The notes: generated from the sequence alone by a model not told the origin. A stretch of 64,000 nucleotides of DNA from Sabethes cyaneus (GCF_943734655.1 NC_071355.1:243993183-244057182), one strand, 5' to 3'; positions 10,701-22,186 are shown, numbered from the stretch's first letter. Program-made: numbers and translations.

Positions 10701-13199
10701 CAGTCCAGTCCAGTCCAGTCCAGTCCAGTCCAGTCCAGTCCAGTCCAGTCCAGTCCAGTCCAGTCCAGTCCAGTCCAGTCCAGTCCAGTCCAGTCCAGTC
10801 CAGTCCAGTCCAGTCCAGTCCAGTCCAGTCCAGTCCAGTCCAGTCCAGTCCAGTCCAGTCCAGTCCAGTCCAGTCCAGTCCAGTCCAGTCCAGTCCAGTC
10901 CAGTCCAGTCCAGTCCAGTCCAGTCCAGTCCAGTCCAGTCCAGTCCAGTCCAGTCCAGTCCAGTCCAGTCCAGTCCAGTCCAGTCCAGTCCAGTCCAGTC
11001 CAGTCCAGTCCAGTCCAGTCCAGTCCAGTCCAGTCCAGTCCAGTCCAGTCCAGTCCAGTCCAGTCCAGTCCAGTCCAGTCCAGTCCAGTCCAGTCCAGTC
11101 CAGTCCAGTCCAGTCCAGTCCAGTCCAGTCCAGTCCAGTCCAGTCCAGTCCAGTCCAGTCCAGTCCAGTCCAGTCCAGTCCAGTCCAGTCCAGTCCAGTC
11201 CAGTCCAGTCCAGTCCAGTCCAGTCCAGTCCAGTCCAGTCCAGTCCAGTCCAGTCCAGTCCAGTCCAGTCCAGTCCAGTCCAGTCCAGTCCAGTCCAGTC
11301 CAGTCCAGTCCAGTCCAGTCCAGTCCAGTCCAGTCCAGTCCAGTCCAGTCCAGTCCAGTCCAGTCCAGTCCAGTCCAGTCCAGTCCAGTCCAGTCCAGTC
11401 CAGTCCAGTCCAGTCCAGTCCAGTCCAGTCCAGTCCAGTCCAGTCCAGTCCAGTCCAGTCCAGTCCAGTCCAGTCCAGTCCAGTCCAGTCCAGTCCAGTC
11501 CAGTCCAGTCCAGTCCAGTCCAGTCCAGTCCAGTCCAGTCCAGTCCAGTCCAGTCCAGTCCAGTCCAGTCCAGTCCAGTCCAGTCCAGTCCAGTCCAGTC
11601 CAGTCCAGTCCAGTCCAGTCCAGTCCAGTCCAGTCCAGTCCAGTCCAGTCCAGTCCAGTCCAGTCCAGTCCAGTCCAGTCCAGTCCAGTCCAGTCCAGTC
11701 CAGTCCAGTCCAGTCCAGTCCAGTCCAGTCCAGTCCAGTCCAGTCCAGTCCAGTCCAGTCCAGTCCAGTCCAGTCCAGTCCAGTCCAGTCCAGTCCAGTC
11801 CAGTCCAGTCCAGTCCAGTCCAGTCCAGTCCAGTCCAGTCCAGTCCAGTCCAGTCCAGTCCAGTCCAGTCCAGTCCAGTCCAGTCCAGTCCAGTCCAGTC
11901 CAGTCCAGTCCAGTCCAGTCCAGTCCAGTCCAGTCCAGTCCAGTCCAGTCCAGTCCAGTCCAGTCCAGTCCAGTCCAGTCCAGTCCAGTCCAGTCCAGTC
12001 CAGTCCAGTCCAGTCCAGTCCAGTCCAGTCCAGTCCAGTCCAGTCCAGTCCAGTCCAGTCCAGTCCAGTCCAGTCCAGTCCAGTCCAGTCCAGTCCAGTC
12101 CAGTCCAGTCCAGTCCAGTCCAGTCCAGTCCAGTCCAGTCCAGTCCAGTCCAGTCCAGTCCAGTCCAGTCCAGTCCAGTCCAGTCCAGTCCAGTCCAGTC
12201 CAGTCCAGTCCAGTCCAGTCCAGTCCAGTCCAGTCCAGTCCAGTCCAGTCCAGTCCAGTCCAGTCCAGTCCAGTCCAGTCCAGTCCAGTCCAGTCCAGTC
12301 CAGTCCAGTCCAGTCCAGTCCAGTCCAGTCCAGTCCAGTCCAGTCCAGTCCAGTCCAGTCCAGTCCAGTCCAGTCCAGTCCAGTCCAGTCCAGTCCAGTC
12401 CAGTCCAGTCCAGTCCAGTCCAGTCCAGTCCAGTCCAGTCCAGTCCAGTCCAGTCCAGTCCAGTCCAGTCCAGTCCAGTCCAGTCCAGTCCAGTCCAGTC
12501 CAGTCCAGTCCAGTCCAGTCCAGTCCAGTCCAGTCCAGTCCAGTCCAGTCCAGTCCAGTCCAGTCCAGTCCAGTCCAGTCCAGTCCAGTCCAGTCCAGTC
12601 CAGTCCAGTCCAGTCCAGTCCAGTCCAGTCCAGTCCAGTCCAGTCCAGTCCAGTCCAGTCCAGTCCAGTCCAGTCCAGTCCAGTCCAGTCCAGTCCAGTC
12701 CAGTCCAGTCCAGTCCAGTCCAGTCCAGTCCAGTCCAGTCCAGTCCAGTCCAGTCCAGTCCAGTCCAGTCCAGTCCAGTCCAGTCCAGTCCAGTCCAGTC
12801 CAGTCCAGTCCAGTCCAGTCCAGTCCAGTCCAGTCCAGTCCAGTCCAGTCCAGTCCAGTCCAGTCCAGTCCAGTCCAGTCCAGTCCAGTCCAGTCCAGTC
12901 CAGTCCAGTCCAGTCCAGTCCAGTCCAGTCCAGTCCAGTCCAGTCCAGTCCAGTCCAGTCCAGTCCAGTCCAGTCCAGTCCAGTCCAGTCCAGTCCAGTC
13001 CAGTCCAGTCCAGTCCAGTCCAGTCCAGTCCAGTCCAGTCCAGTCCAGTCCAGTCCAGTCCAGTCCAGTCCAGTCCAGTCCAGTCCAGTCCAGTCCAGTC
13101 CAGTCCAGTCCAGTCCAGTCCAGTCCAGTCCAGTCCAGTCCAGTCCAGTCCAGTCCAGTCCAGTCCAGTCCAGTCCAGTCCAGTCCAGTCCAGTCCAGT
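7775..13199. repeat. (CCAGT)n pentanucleotide satellite, 1,085 units
   Basis: From 7775 to 13199 the sequence is CCAGT repeated in perfect phase: 5,425 bp divided by 5 is 1,085 units. Reading by eye, the only departure is C to G at 7835, in the thirteenth unit. Because neither strand has a stop codon in any frame, all frames stay open and give an endless SPVQS peptide on the plus strand (TGLDW on the minus). The 1,800-residue reading frames here are artefacts. Such homogeneity over 5.4 kb implies recent expansion or ongoing correction, or partly reflects how the assembly was polished. The array is interstitial, with unique sequence on both sides. Confidence 0.98.
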
Positions 13200-13302
13200 C
13201 AGTCAGTCAGTCAGTCAGTCTTTAGTCATGTAGTCAATCAGTCTTTAGTGATTCAGTCAGTCTTTAGTCGGTCAGTCAGTCTTTAGTCAGTCAGTCAGTG
13301 CT
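13200..13302. repeat. CAGT tetranucleotide and CAGTCTTTAGT repeats
   Basis: At 13200 the unit loses one C, giving about five CAGT units. Then come four or five irregular units of CAGTCTTTAGT(C/G) type with (CAGT)2-3 between them, ending near 13302. It looks like a decaying edge of the satellite, whereas the left edge at 7775 is abrupt. Confidence 0.85.
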
Positions 13303-14994
13303 TAATACTTATACAATGTTTGCATCTCAATACTAAATTAGAAAAACATTGCGAGCCTTTGCAAATTCAACGAAAAATCCACAATGAGAACATAATTTCG
13401 GAATGTTTTAGAAAAATTATTCGTAGAACTATATTCCTAACCAATAAAAACATATCATACCACTTAACAACATTCGTAGCTTTATATTCTACCGCAAAAG
13501 TTGTTATTACGAATGGTTCGTATTTGGTCCGAAGCACATTCGTAGCAACTTTTGCACCAGAATACATTTATTGCTCAGTTACTGTTTGGCATCGTTATCC
13601 ACTAGATCGGACACAATTCCTTCAGTTTTGTATGATCTTTTTCATATACAGTCGTCGTGGTTATGTGCTCAACGGTACTGTCGACTTTTCTTACGGTAGT
13701 ATGACAAACCAGCTCATGTCAGGTTTTCTTCGGACTAGAAAAAGAGATTTTGTTATTTTCCGATTGGTGCCGGCATGCCTGACATGCTTTTTTCACTTCA
13801 ATTTTGCTTTTTTGATTACTGTATCTCAACCAAGCAGAATTTGTAAAAGTGAGCTACGGGACTATTATTCATATGAGTAACAATTTCGGCCGGTCGTTTC
13901 GTATCGGACTGACGAGAATCCTTATGCCACAGTCGAAAAACCATTTCATCGACAAGACGGTAGTTTCAACAAGACGGTGTAACTCATTGATATGTTCGAG
14001 TTCCAAAATAATGCGATTTAACACCGCTATCTTTTTTCGTGTTGTGAGACCATGTGAAGTTTCTGATTAACGCCACTTAGTTCCATACGATTGACGCCTG
14101 AAAACAGTGCTCAAGCATTGGTAACCAACGTAATTGAGACGTTGAGACGTTGGGACGTAATAGCTGGCCGTTAACAACGCGCAAAAATGATTGCAAGTAT
14201 TTTCAACTGCAGTGGGATTTCGAGTTTGGCAACATAGGCGACACGCATTTGTTGCCAAATTCGTAATAGTACTGTACTTTTAACTGACGAAGAACAAAGT
14301 CCACATTCATAAAATCCATTTTACCATTGTAAGTATTAGTAAATATATAAGATAAGCACTCGAACAAAATTGGTGTTTTGCATTCTATTATGGAACGGGT
14401 AGGAAGCATATAAAGGTGTTCTATAAGAATGTTGATCAGCTCTTTATCCCCTCGGTGTAGATCATTTGGTTCAGGTAAATACTACCGAGAGTATCCCCGT
14501 ATGCATTCAGAACAATATTCAGGGTATAAGTAATTGACAATACATGCACAAGTACAAGAGTGACGAATAACGCCCAAACTCAGAAAAAATAATTTTGCCT
14601 CCACTAAGGTCTAGAACGTCTGAATTGGTGATTATTAGTCGGCTACATGGCAACTAAGCAAGCATTGCCATGAAAGCTTTATGTAAGATCCTAGTTGTGA
14701 GGTTTTTCCTTATTTACACATTGCTTTCTTCTAAGCAGGCGGGAACTACCTGCCAAGGATCGTGTAAGTCACATGTTTAACGGTCTTTTCCCTGTCCAAC
14801 AAAATGCATGAAGACCCAACTGGCCACGTGGTAAAAAAATGAAATGAAATATGGCTGCTGAAGTTCAATTTAACGCTAGAAATTACAAAAATGCTCATCA
14901 AATTATTGAAATTGTGCGATCAAAAACATGAATTTTACAACAAAAAAATCCATCTACGTGCAAAAGTCCACTTCAACAACTTCTCTGCATAAAG
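13303..14994. other. Unique AT-rich interval; no supported gene
   Basis: An open frame runs on the plus strand from about 13320 to 13880, but it begins at TTG, lacks any recognisable motif and overlaps a hairpin (13487-13564). I do not call it a gene. The remainder has no coding signal. AT content and stop density are typical of intergenic or intronic DNA. Confidence 0.4.
13487..13564. repeat. Short foldback hairpin (~78 bp)
   Basis: Left arm TATTCTACCGCAAAAGTTG continuing to TTACGAATG; right arm CATTCGTAGCAACTTTTGC continuing to ACCAGAATA. The arms pair over about 28 positions around a ~21-nt loop. CATTCGTAG-type words recur just upstream at about 13470. This fits a degenerate MITE tip or an incidental pre-miRNA-like stem. 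Confidence 0.5.
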
Positions 14995-15150
14995 CAAACC
15001 CTCCTAGCTGATATATTCCATTTTCGGAATTTGATCTTCTGTTTTTAGATTGTTGTTCAGACTTTGCAGTCAGATCTGTTATAGAGTTGAGGACAATTGC
15101 GAGGGCTATATTGCTACGATCCTATTGACTCTAACCGGCTTTCCCAAAGG
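14995..15150 (-). repeat. Diverged SINE-like repeat (family S1)
   Basis: Shares the phrases GACTTTGCAGTCAG, GAGGACAATTGCGAGGGC and GCTACGATCCTATTGACTCTAA with copies at 26265-26440, 55568-55745 and 60540-60750. The minus strand is the sense of the better copies, which carry a B-box-like GTTCGAATCTCGA upstream and a GCTTT-repeat tail. This copy lacks both ends. Confidence 0.5.
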
Positions 15151-16690
15151 TACAATCATTTCCATTCGATTTTGATTCATTGAAATGTACCGCTTCAACA
15201 TGGATGGGACAATTCGATTTAATCGAAAACTAATTTCCGAATTAAAGGATGAACAAGTTGGTTTTCGGATGCCAAAGATGTTGGTTACGCACCAGATATG
15301 TATGTATCTGGGAAATAAGAACCTTGCCGTTCTATTGGGGTTTGTGTACAGTTTGAACTTATGCGCTGTTCAGTTGCTTCAGTTTGATGGTCAACTAGTA
15401 AAGCTACCTGGACCGTACTTTATTCATTTCTTTTAGCTAGGTACTTGACTTGCAGCGCAAATAGCGCATCTACCTGGTTGTTTTTGGCCCCACGAACGAT
15501 TTGAATTGTTTATTTTTCCAACATCTGGGCGTGTCTCGGTGCCTTAAACTACCCTATTTTGACGGCGGCCTTTCGACGACCAGAAAAAAGATAATGCAAG
15601 AAAATAAGAAAAGGGGAAATAATTGTACTTTACGACGTGCAAAAAGATAGACTAAAGAATGGTCTTGATTTGCTCATTTTCCTTTGGATATGCTGATTTT
15701 ATTGCACCCCGTCAGTCAAACAAAGCTTGAAAAGATTATGCATGGGATATGTGCAGAGCAAGATTGAAATTCGTAAGCATCTTGAAGAAAAAATAAAATT
15801 TTGTCTGTGTTTTGTGTACATAGTTCAAAAGTTATAAAAGTTTTCTCTAAACTTCTACCTGCAAAACAAAACAAAAGTTTAAGTCAATACGTTTCCGAGA
15901 AAAAGGTACATAAACTTTGAAAACCGTGTTTTTGGGGGCGGTGTTTCATTACAACGAGTTTGTTCCGCTGGGCACTGAAATACTAACATGTGTATGATCG
16001 TTTTTCATCCACATCACGTGGTCGAATCATTACAAAATTAGTAGCAAAATAAGTAATAAAGTCTGTAGTTTTTGCCGTTTATTTCCCCGTAATCATAGTT
16101 CTTGTCCTAGGAAAAATCAAACTGCTCGAATTATTTACGCAACATTGATGCGTGAAATCGAAATTGTAGGTAAGCGAAGAAACAAACCAATTACTCACAG
16201 CCGGTGTTGATGCGAGCTCGCTAGATGCTCGAACAAAAGTCGAAGTCGATGCAAGCGACCAAGCTGGAAGTCGAAAAGCGTAAAATGGTGAGTATTTTGT
16301 AACTCGTCAGCTAAACTAAACGTCTCTGCGACATCTGCAGTATTGAGTTGAATACTGCGATTAGCTAAATAATGCTGCTGAATGTTGTTATTCACAGAGG
16401 ATTAGAAATGGTTGCAGTTTTTCCTCATACATCATCATCTTCGTAATTGCCTATTCCCATTCCATTCAATAGAAAATATTACAATTTTTTATGACACATA
16501 AAGTGAGATTAGTTATTCCATAATATTGTAGTTAGTTAGGCTCTCATGCGCGATCCATAAAAGTGAGCTGAGACCTGTTTAAATCTAAATATTTAGACCT
16601 ACTAAAGTTTTTGAAGCACATGTTTGAAAAACTAAAAGATTTGTCAAACTAAACGATTTTATGAAAATTTTGCGAAGTTTTCCATATACA
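15151..16690. other. AT-rich interval with one weak exon candidate
   Basis: An ATG frame at 15185-15436 encodes 83 residues with no recognisable motif; I do not support it. At about 16200-16289 the sequence is less AT-rich, preceded by TTACTCACAG (possible splice acceptor) and followed by ATG|GTGAGT (good splice donor). One frame between them encodes a basic, heptad-like helix (ATKLEVEKRKM at its end). It could be a small exon, but only length and splice-like edges support it. Confidence 0.2.
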
Positions 16691-16699
16691 TATTTACAT

Positions 16700-16860
16700 C
16701 TTAGGGTGCCTTTTTTCTCTTCTCTCATTCTCTGTCATTCTCTTTATTGCTTTCTCCTTGTCTCATTTCTCTCATTTTTCACATCATCTCTCCCTCTCAT
16801 TTTCTATCGCTGTCTCTTTATTATTTTCTCTTTTTTTTCTTATTCTCTCATTTATGAAAA
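16700..16860 (+). repeat. Short polypyrimidine tract
   Basis: TTTTTTCTCTTCTCTCATTC-type sequence, almost only T and C on the plus strand, with no codon structure. It is a smaller version of the large tract at 18.8-20.8 kb. Confidence 0.7.
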
Positions 16861-17040
16861 AATATGTGGAAAGCTAAATTCTAACTTGCTTAAAGTCAAA
16901 TACACCGAAAAGGGAAACTTTCATGCCAGGACTTAAATATTGGTCCTCAAAAAAACAGACAACAGGACAGCAGCAATGTTAAAACCAGGTACAGAGCTTG
17001 AATAACTATTCAAAAATAAACCATTTTAATTATTTTTCCA

Positions 17041-17324
17041 AAAAATTTACTATCATGCCTGCACGATAAGCGACCAGGTATCCGAACCACCCGCGGATTT
17101 TAAAGTCACATGCCCTTGTGCCAACGGGAAAGGCAGTGCAGTGTCGGGCTTAGGTAAAACCAGAATTACTGTGCACTGTGCATCAGGTAAAGAACATGAA
17201 ACGCCCGAGCCGATCAACCACGCCCTGGGCATGATGAGCCTGGGTACAGGCTGGAGTAACTGTTTGATAATCCGCAGTCGTCCTATCGAGCCTTGATTAT
17301 TATCAACTGGCACGCACTAACCTA
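17041..17324 (+). other. GC-richer open block, possible exon or relic
   Basis: Base composition changes sharply against the AT-rich surroundings. On the plus strand a frame is open for about 80 codons, up to a TGA near 17299. It has four cysteines in its first half (HACTISDQ, TCPCANGKGS, VHCASGKEHE) and then HALGMMSLGTGW. There is no ATG at its head and no convincing splice acceptor. The opposite strand is also open, so this may be a fragment of an element or foreign sequence rather than an exon. Not recognised. Confidence 0.25.
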
Positions 17325-17529
17325 ATCAGTAGGTAGCGCTCCGACTCTGATTTATTAACAAATAATCGTATGATAATCATTTCAATTTCAATTAAACAAT
17401 TTATATTATCCATTGTTTATTTAAGCGTCTTAGTAGAATACCTGAAACGATAAGAAAGAAAACAAAAATTATTGCAGTGCAAGATCGAAATACGTATTTT
17501 TAACTGTCTAGTTTCTAGTAATTAAATGA

Positions 17530-17880
17530 ACTTAAACAAATGAACTAATTTGGACTTGAAGATTTATTTCAAATTGAATTGGAAATAGAACTCAAATTAG
17601 GAAAAATTTGGACTGGAATTTTCACTCGAAGTTAGACATGAAATCGGACTCAAAAGACTTTTTATTTGAAATTGGATTCGAAATTAAGCTTGAAATTGAA
17701 CCTAAAATTGAACTTGAAATTGGTTTGAAATTGAACTTGAGATTAGACTGTGGATTACGTTTGAAATTAGAATCGAAATTCAAATTATACTAGAAAACGG
17801 ACTTGAAATTGAACTTGCCATCGCATTGGACATTAAATTTTAAATTTGTACATTGAGTTGAAATTAGATACTAAGTTTTA
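17530..17880. repeat. Diverged GAAATTG-word array
   Basis: Loose repetition of 'GAAATTG(G/A)ACTTGAAATTG' with a period of about 11-12 bp. Short frames rich in E, I, K, L and D (such as EIGFEIKLEIEPKIELEIG) follow from it and are not genes. Related stretches lie at 26110-26240, 55490-55560, 55755-55920 and 59120-59760. Confidence 0.75.
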
Positions 17881-18277
17881 GGCCATTACAAATATTTTAT
17901 AAAGCTAGGGGTAAGAAAAAATAAAATCAAAAATTACTAACTAAACAAAAGAGAAGAAACCAGTGTTTATTCCTTATTCCTGTTCTCCAACACAGGGATG
18001 ATTCGATCACTTTGTGTCAACTTTGATTCATATGACAGTACTTTCTCAGCCGAGCCAAATATGACAAAGTTACATATGGGACATTTGTAGAACTAGTTCC
18101 TATCTACAATTTTGCTGAACAAAGTTTTGCTGTATCTTTTGTAGTTACGGTGCTACAATCCTAGTAACTCATCTGTGACTAAATGAACGTTCATTTAGTT
18201 ACTAACAAGAAATGGAACAATATGGCTTAATATGACACTTTAGTTTTTGCCCCTTCGCGTTTCGAAATTTTTTGAAA

Positions 18278-18358
18278 GGGGGGGTGACATAAACTTTTTT
18301 TCAAATTTGTATAAGCCATTGCAAATTATTTTTAAAGTTTGTGTCAACCCCCCCCCCC
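18278..18358. repeat. Foldback with G-run and C-run ends
   Basis: The left arm is a run of seven G followed by TGACATAAACTTT. The right arm is AAAGTTTGTGTCA followed by a run of C. Between them is ATAAGCCATTGCAAATTATT. Relatives of the right half (xGGCCATTxCAAATATTT plus AAACTTT and a C or G run) occur near 17880, 18700-18780 and 44565-44615. A small dispersed hairpin family. Confidence 0.55.
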
Positions 18359-19328
18359 TCCCTTTGAAATAGGCATGAAAAATCGGTGCGCGAAAAAATA
18401 ATTTGTGGGATATAAGTCACATTCTTTTTATAAAATCAATTGTCTTTGGACTCTACAGCCTTAAAAACTCGAAAAATGAGTATTAACGCTTCTAACACGG
18501 AAAAGAAATAAAAATTTCGAACAACGGAATTTCCGAAAATCGGCAAAAAAAATTTCATTCGATTTTGTCTTTCTTTTCATATTTTGTGCAAGCAAAATAA
18601 TAACGAATATAGTTTTCACGTTTAAGCTTTAAGTAAAAATGCTAAAAACGCTGTTTTTTTGCTCGATTAAATAAATCTCTTCGCTTTTTTCGGCACACGC
18701 CCCCCCCCTCCCTCACACCACCCTTCAGTGGGCCAACACCAGAAGAACAAAAACTTTTTTGAATATTTGTAATGGCCTTATTTAAAATTAAAAATGACTA
18801 ATTTTGTCTCACTCTCTTACATGTTTAATTTCTTTTCTGTCTGTTCCGTTTTTCGTCTTTTCTTTCCCGTTTTCTGTCTTTTTTCTTCCTATTTTCTCTT
18901 TTTCATTTTCAATTTTCGTCTTTTTCTTTCCAGTCCTTTGTTTTTATTTGGCCCGTTTTACCTATCTTTCTTTTTTTGTTTTTCAATTCCATTTACTGAT
19001 TCCTTTTCGCATTCCCATTTTGTCCCATCTTTGTCCTCCCGTGTTCCTCGTTTCTCCTATCGGTTTTCTTTTTTCCCATGCTGTTCTTGTTTTATCTTTT
19101 GGTTTGGTTTGTTTCCGTTTTTCCTTTGTTGTCTCGTTTTGCTTCTTTTATCCCGTTTTGCCACTTTTTCAGTCACGATTTTTTTCTTTTTCTGTCTCGT
19201 CTTTCCTCTATTTGCCTCTTTTTCTTTGCCCGCTGTTACCGCATACTCTTCCTATCCCGTTTTTGCCCTTTGCAGTCCTGCTTTCCTTTTGTTATACTTT
19301 TGTGTGTTCCGCTTTTTCCTCTGTTTAA

Positions 19329-19824
19329 CCCTCTAACGGGCAACATCGTAAAAACGATGTGACCAAGCAAATAACTTTTTATCATGAAAGAAGCTGGAGA
19401 GTTGATTTTCATGGAAATAGTTATCTTGAGGACCGCCAGCTATGAGATAGCTTCTTTTCGTTTTTTATGCCTAACGCTCTATCCAAATATTTTTTCAGTT
19501 CAATTATATCACAAAATTGAAATAATGCATGTAAATTACTGATACAAAAATTTAATGTCGAAGATTTTGTTCTAGATGTCCTTTTTCTTCAAAAGCAAAA
19601 AAGAAAATATTCGCAGCACATTTTTTTCGAAATTTTTTGGAATTCATGTTTTTGAAAGATGAAAACGTTAGACCGCATGGTCAGAATGTTATGATATTAA
19701 TATCAAAATATCAGGAAATCTGTTCTCAACATTTCATATTGTCAAATCAAGACAAATTTCGTATGTGGGGCTCTGGAGCTTCAAAAGTGAAGGCCGTCTA
19801 CAGACGGTCTTAACCGTTAGAGGG
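19329..19824. mobile_element. TTAA-type MITE, copy 1
   Basis: TTAA at 19325-19328 is followed by CCCTCTAACGG; the right end is CCGTTAGAGGG at 19814-19824, followed by TGAA (one change from TTAA). Element length 496 bp, non-coding. TTAA duplication with CCCT-type ends is the signature of piggyBac-like transposition. Diverged relatives sit inside both inverted 2.3-kb elements (about 21250-21684 and 25278-25732). It interrupts the polypyrimidine tract cleanly. Confidence 0.75.
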
Positions 19825-20134
19825 TGAACCTCATTTTCTGTGACGTTATATTTTTCACTCGTTTTTCTTCCGTTGTCATTTTTCTCTCTCCATTCTCCTC
19901 TTTTTCTATTCTTGTTTCTCAAATTTCCTGCTCATGCTCCCTTCAAATCCTGTATTTTCTCCTTTCTTGTTCCGATTTTTTTACTTTTCTGTCCAGTTTG
20001 TTCTCATTTTCTTTTTCTTCTTTTCTCTAATTTTTCTCCGTTCTCTCTCTCTCTTTGTCCAGTTTCCTCTTTGTTTGTCTCATTTCCTTTTCTGAAAAAC
20101 GATTCCTCTTTTTCTGTCCCATCGCTCTATTTGT

Positions 20135-20215
20135 CTTGACCAAACTCGTGTTTTAGTCTTTGACCTTGAATGCGGTCAGGCATTAGTATTAATATTTTTT
20201 TGAAACGATGGGTTT
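20135..20215. repeat. Dispersed short repeat (GACCGCATT/AACACGAG family)
   Basis: ACTCGTGTTTTAGTCTTTGA followed by TGAATGCGGTCAGGCATTAG is the inverse of 5150-5225. A diverged copy is at about 54800-54860. It breaks the polypyrimidine tract, showing insertion or exchange into it. Confidence 0.5.
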
Positions 20216-21249
20216 TACAGTTGATGGAGGGTCTCTACTATTTGTCTTGTTTTACCCCTTTTCTCTGTCAGCTGCTTCCTCTTTCTCACTCTCTTCCGGT
20301 TTTCTGTTTTACCTCATTTTCTGGCCAATTTTTCTTCTTTTCTAGTCTTAATTTTTATTTTCTGTCCCGATAACTCCAATTCTGTTTTTTTATTTTCATC
20401 TGTTCCTTTCCACCTCTTGTTATGTCCCACTTCCTTTCATTGTCTGTCATGTTTTATCGTGTTTGTATTTTTTTCTCCATTTTTTTGTGTTCTCGTTTCT
20501 CAATTTTCCGGCTCCCTTATTTTTCTTTATCTTTTCTGTTTTTTCCTTTTTTATTCCGGTTTTTCTACTTGTCTCCAGTTTGCCTTAATTTTCTGTATCG
20601 TTTTCCTTTTTTCTCTCATTTTTATTCTTTTCGCTTCCGTTCCCTTCCGTTTTTTTGTTCAGTCTTTTTTTCCCTCCTAATCTGTTACGATTTTTTTTTA
20701 GTTTTCTTTTTTTTATGCCAGTTTTTATCTTTTCTCTAGCGATTTGGCTCTTTTTCTATCTCGAGTCCAGTTTCTGTCACGTTTTCCGCCGTACTCTTTT
20801 CAATTTTTTCTAGGAGCAGCAACAAACGAACTACCTCTAGATTCATCGGTAATCCTTCCGTGAATGTGCGAAGAAAATATACTTATATTTTCATAAGAAA
20901 CTGTTTGCTAGTACAACAACCTACTACTTGGCTCAAAAGATACGAATTTTTGATTTAGATAAATATTCCGGGAAACCAAACAAAAAACCCAAATTAATCC
21001 ACCTAGCGGCGTGACCTAGCCTTTCTACTGCCACAATAATGAATATTTATCTTCTCAGGAACATCAACAATTAACTTGACTATATTTTTACATATCCGTT
21101 CCGTATTCCTCGAAATCCTTATTTGCCAGTAAAATTCACAACGTATTGCGTAAAATATTTATATTTTCTTTCCTTGGGTGCGTAAATACTTGTAAGCGTC
21201 ATTTATGTTACTTGATGAACACCTTATTTAGTTTTATAATCGGTCGGCC

Positions 21250-21684
21250 TTAACTTTCGGGCTTCAGAGCCACATACGAAACTTGTTTTGAATTGACAAT
21301 ATGAAGTATTTGTTCATAGCAGATTTTTTGATATTTTGATATTAATACCATGCATTCAAAAGTTAGCATCTTTGAAAAACAAGAGTTCAGAAAAATTATT
21401 ATTATATTTCACTTATGAAGAAAAAGGATATCTACAACAAAATGATTGATCTCAAAATTTTACTATTAGTTTGCTTGGCTTCAATTTTGCAATATATCTG
21501 AATTAGACAAAAATTACTGAATAGAGCATTAGATATGAAAACGAGAAATGGAACTATTTCTTAGCTAGCGCTCCTTCAGATAATTATTTTTGCATGAAAA
21601 TCAAAACTTAAGCTTCTTTTGAATGTACTTTCATGAAAAGATAGTCATTAGCTTGATCGCTTCGTTTTTACAATGTAAGAGGGT
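21250..21684 (-). mobile_element. TTAA-type MITE relic in left inverted element
   Basis: Inverse of 25278-25732. The right edge reads GTAAGAGGGTTA, a decayed CCGTTAGAGGG end. Internal phrases (CATACGAAACTTG, TTTTGATATTAATA, GAACTATTTCTTAGCTAGCG) match the partner copy and, more weakly, 19329-19824. Confidence 0.5.
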
Positions 21685-22186
21685 TAGGAAAACAAGACGA
21701 GGTCGAAAAATAGTGCCAAAGCTGCACCATAAACATGCTTGAGAATGGGAAATACGATCGATATGATTCCCAGTGCTTGTTTTTTTTTTATTTATTTATT
21801 AAAACATGATACATGACATAAGACATCTGTCCTTTAAAATGTCACAAACGAAAACAAATATTACAAAATTACTATCGTGCAACGTTTACTTCCTATTTTT
21901 CATATAACATTTCTAAGCTCTAGTATCTACTGATTGAAAAGAGCATCTAAAGTTGCGTAAAATTTGTTTGAAATTTGTATAAATTTATTTGGAAAAATCA
22001 ACTAACTTGTATTTTTGATTCAATACACCACTATACCTACATGCATAAATAAACTGCTTTTCTTCGCTTTTTGCTTTTCTTGTACAATTGTGAGTAACAG
22101 CAAGTGAAGAAAATGACAATTGAAATCTGAAATCAAAGAAAAGAAAAAACTTTTCGATTGAATCCCACTATTTAATATTTATTTGC

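Larger units (their letters stand above)
18795..20810 (+). repeat. 2-kb polypyrimidine tract
   Basis: From 18795 to 19324 and from 19829 to about 20810 the plus strand is overwhelmingly T and C with TGTC/CGTTTT interjections (TTTTCTGTCTCGTTTTCC-like). The overlapping frames with F/S/L/V-rich peptides in several registers are composition artefacts. The tract is split by a MITE at 19329-19824 and by a short dispersed repeat near 20135-20215. Long strand-asymmetric pyrimidine DNA can form triplexes; nothing here shows that it does. Confidence 0.85.

Noticed and set aside
7775..13199. Telomeric repeat
   Set aside because: CCAGT is not the insect TTAGG type and the array has unique sequence and transposons on both sides.
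7721..13286. Three overlapping plus-strand proteins of over 1,800 residues
   Set aside because: They are translations of the CCAGT satellite. The 5-bp unit has no stop codon in any frame, so open frames are automatic.
13320..13880. 186-residue plus-strand frame
   Set aside because: Starts at TTG, overlaps a hairpin, has no motif, and its composition follows local AT content.
18794..20739. Several F/S/L-rich frames that look like membrane proteins
   Set aside because: They lie in several overlapping registers of a polypyrimidine tract; hydrophobicity follows from T/C composition, not from selection.
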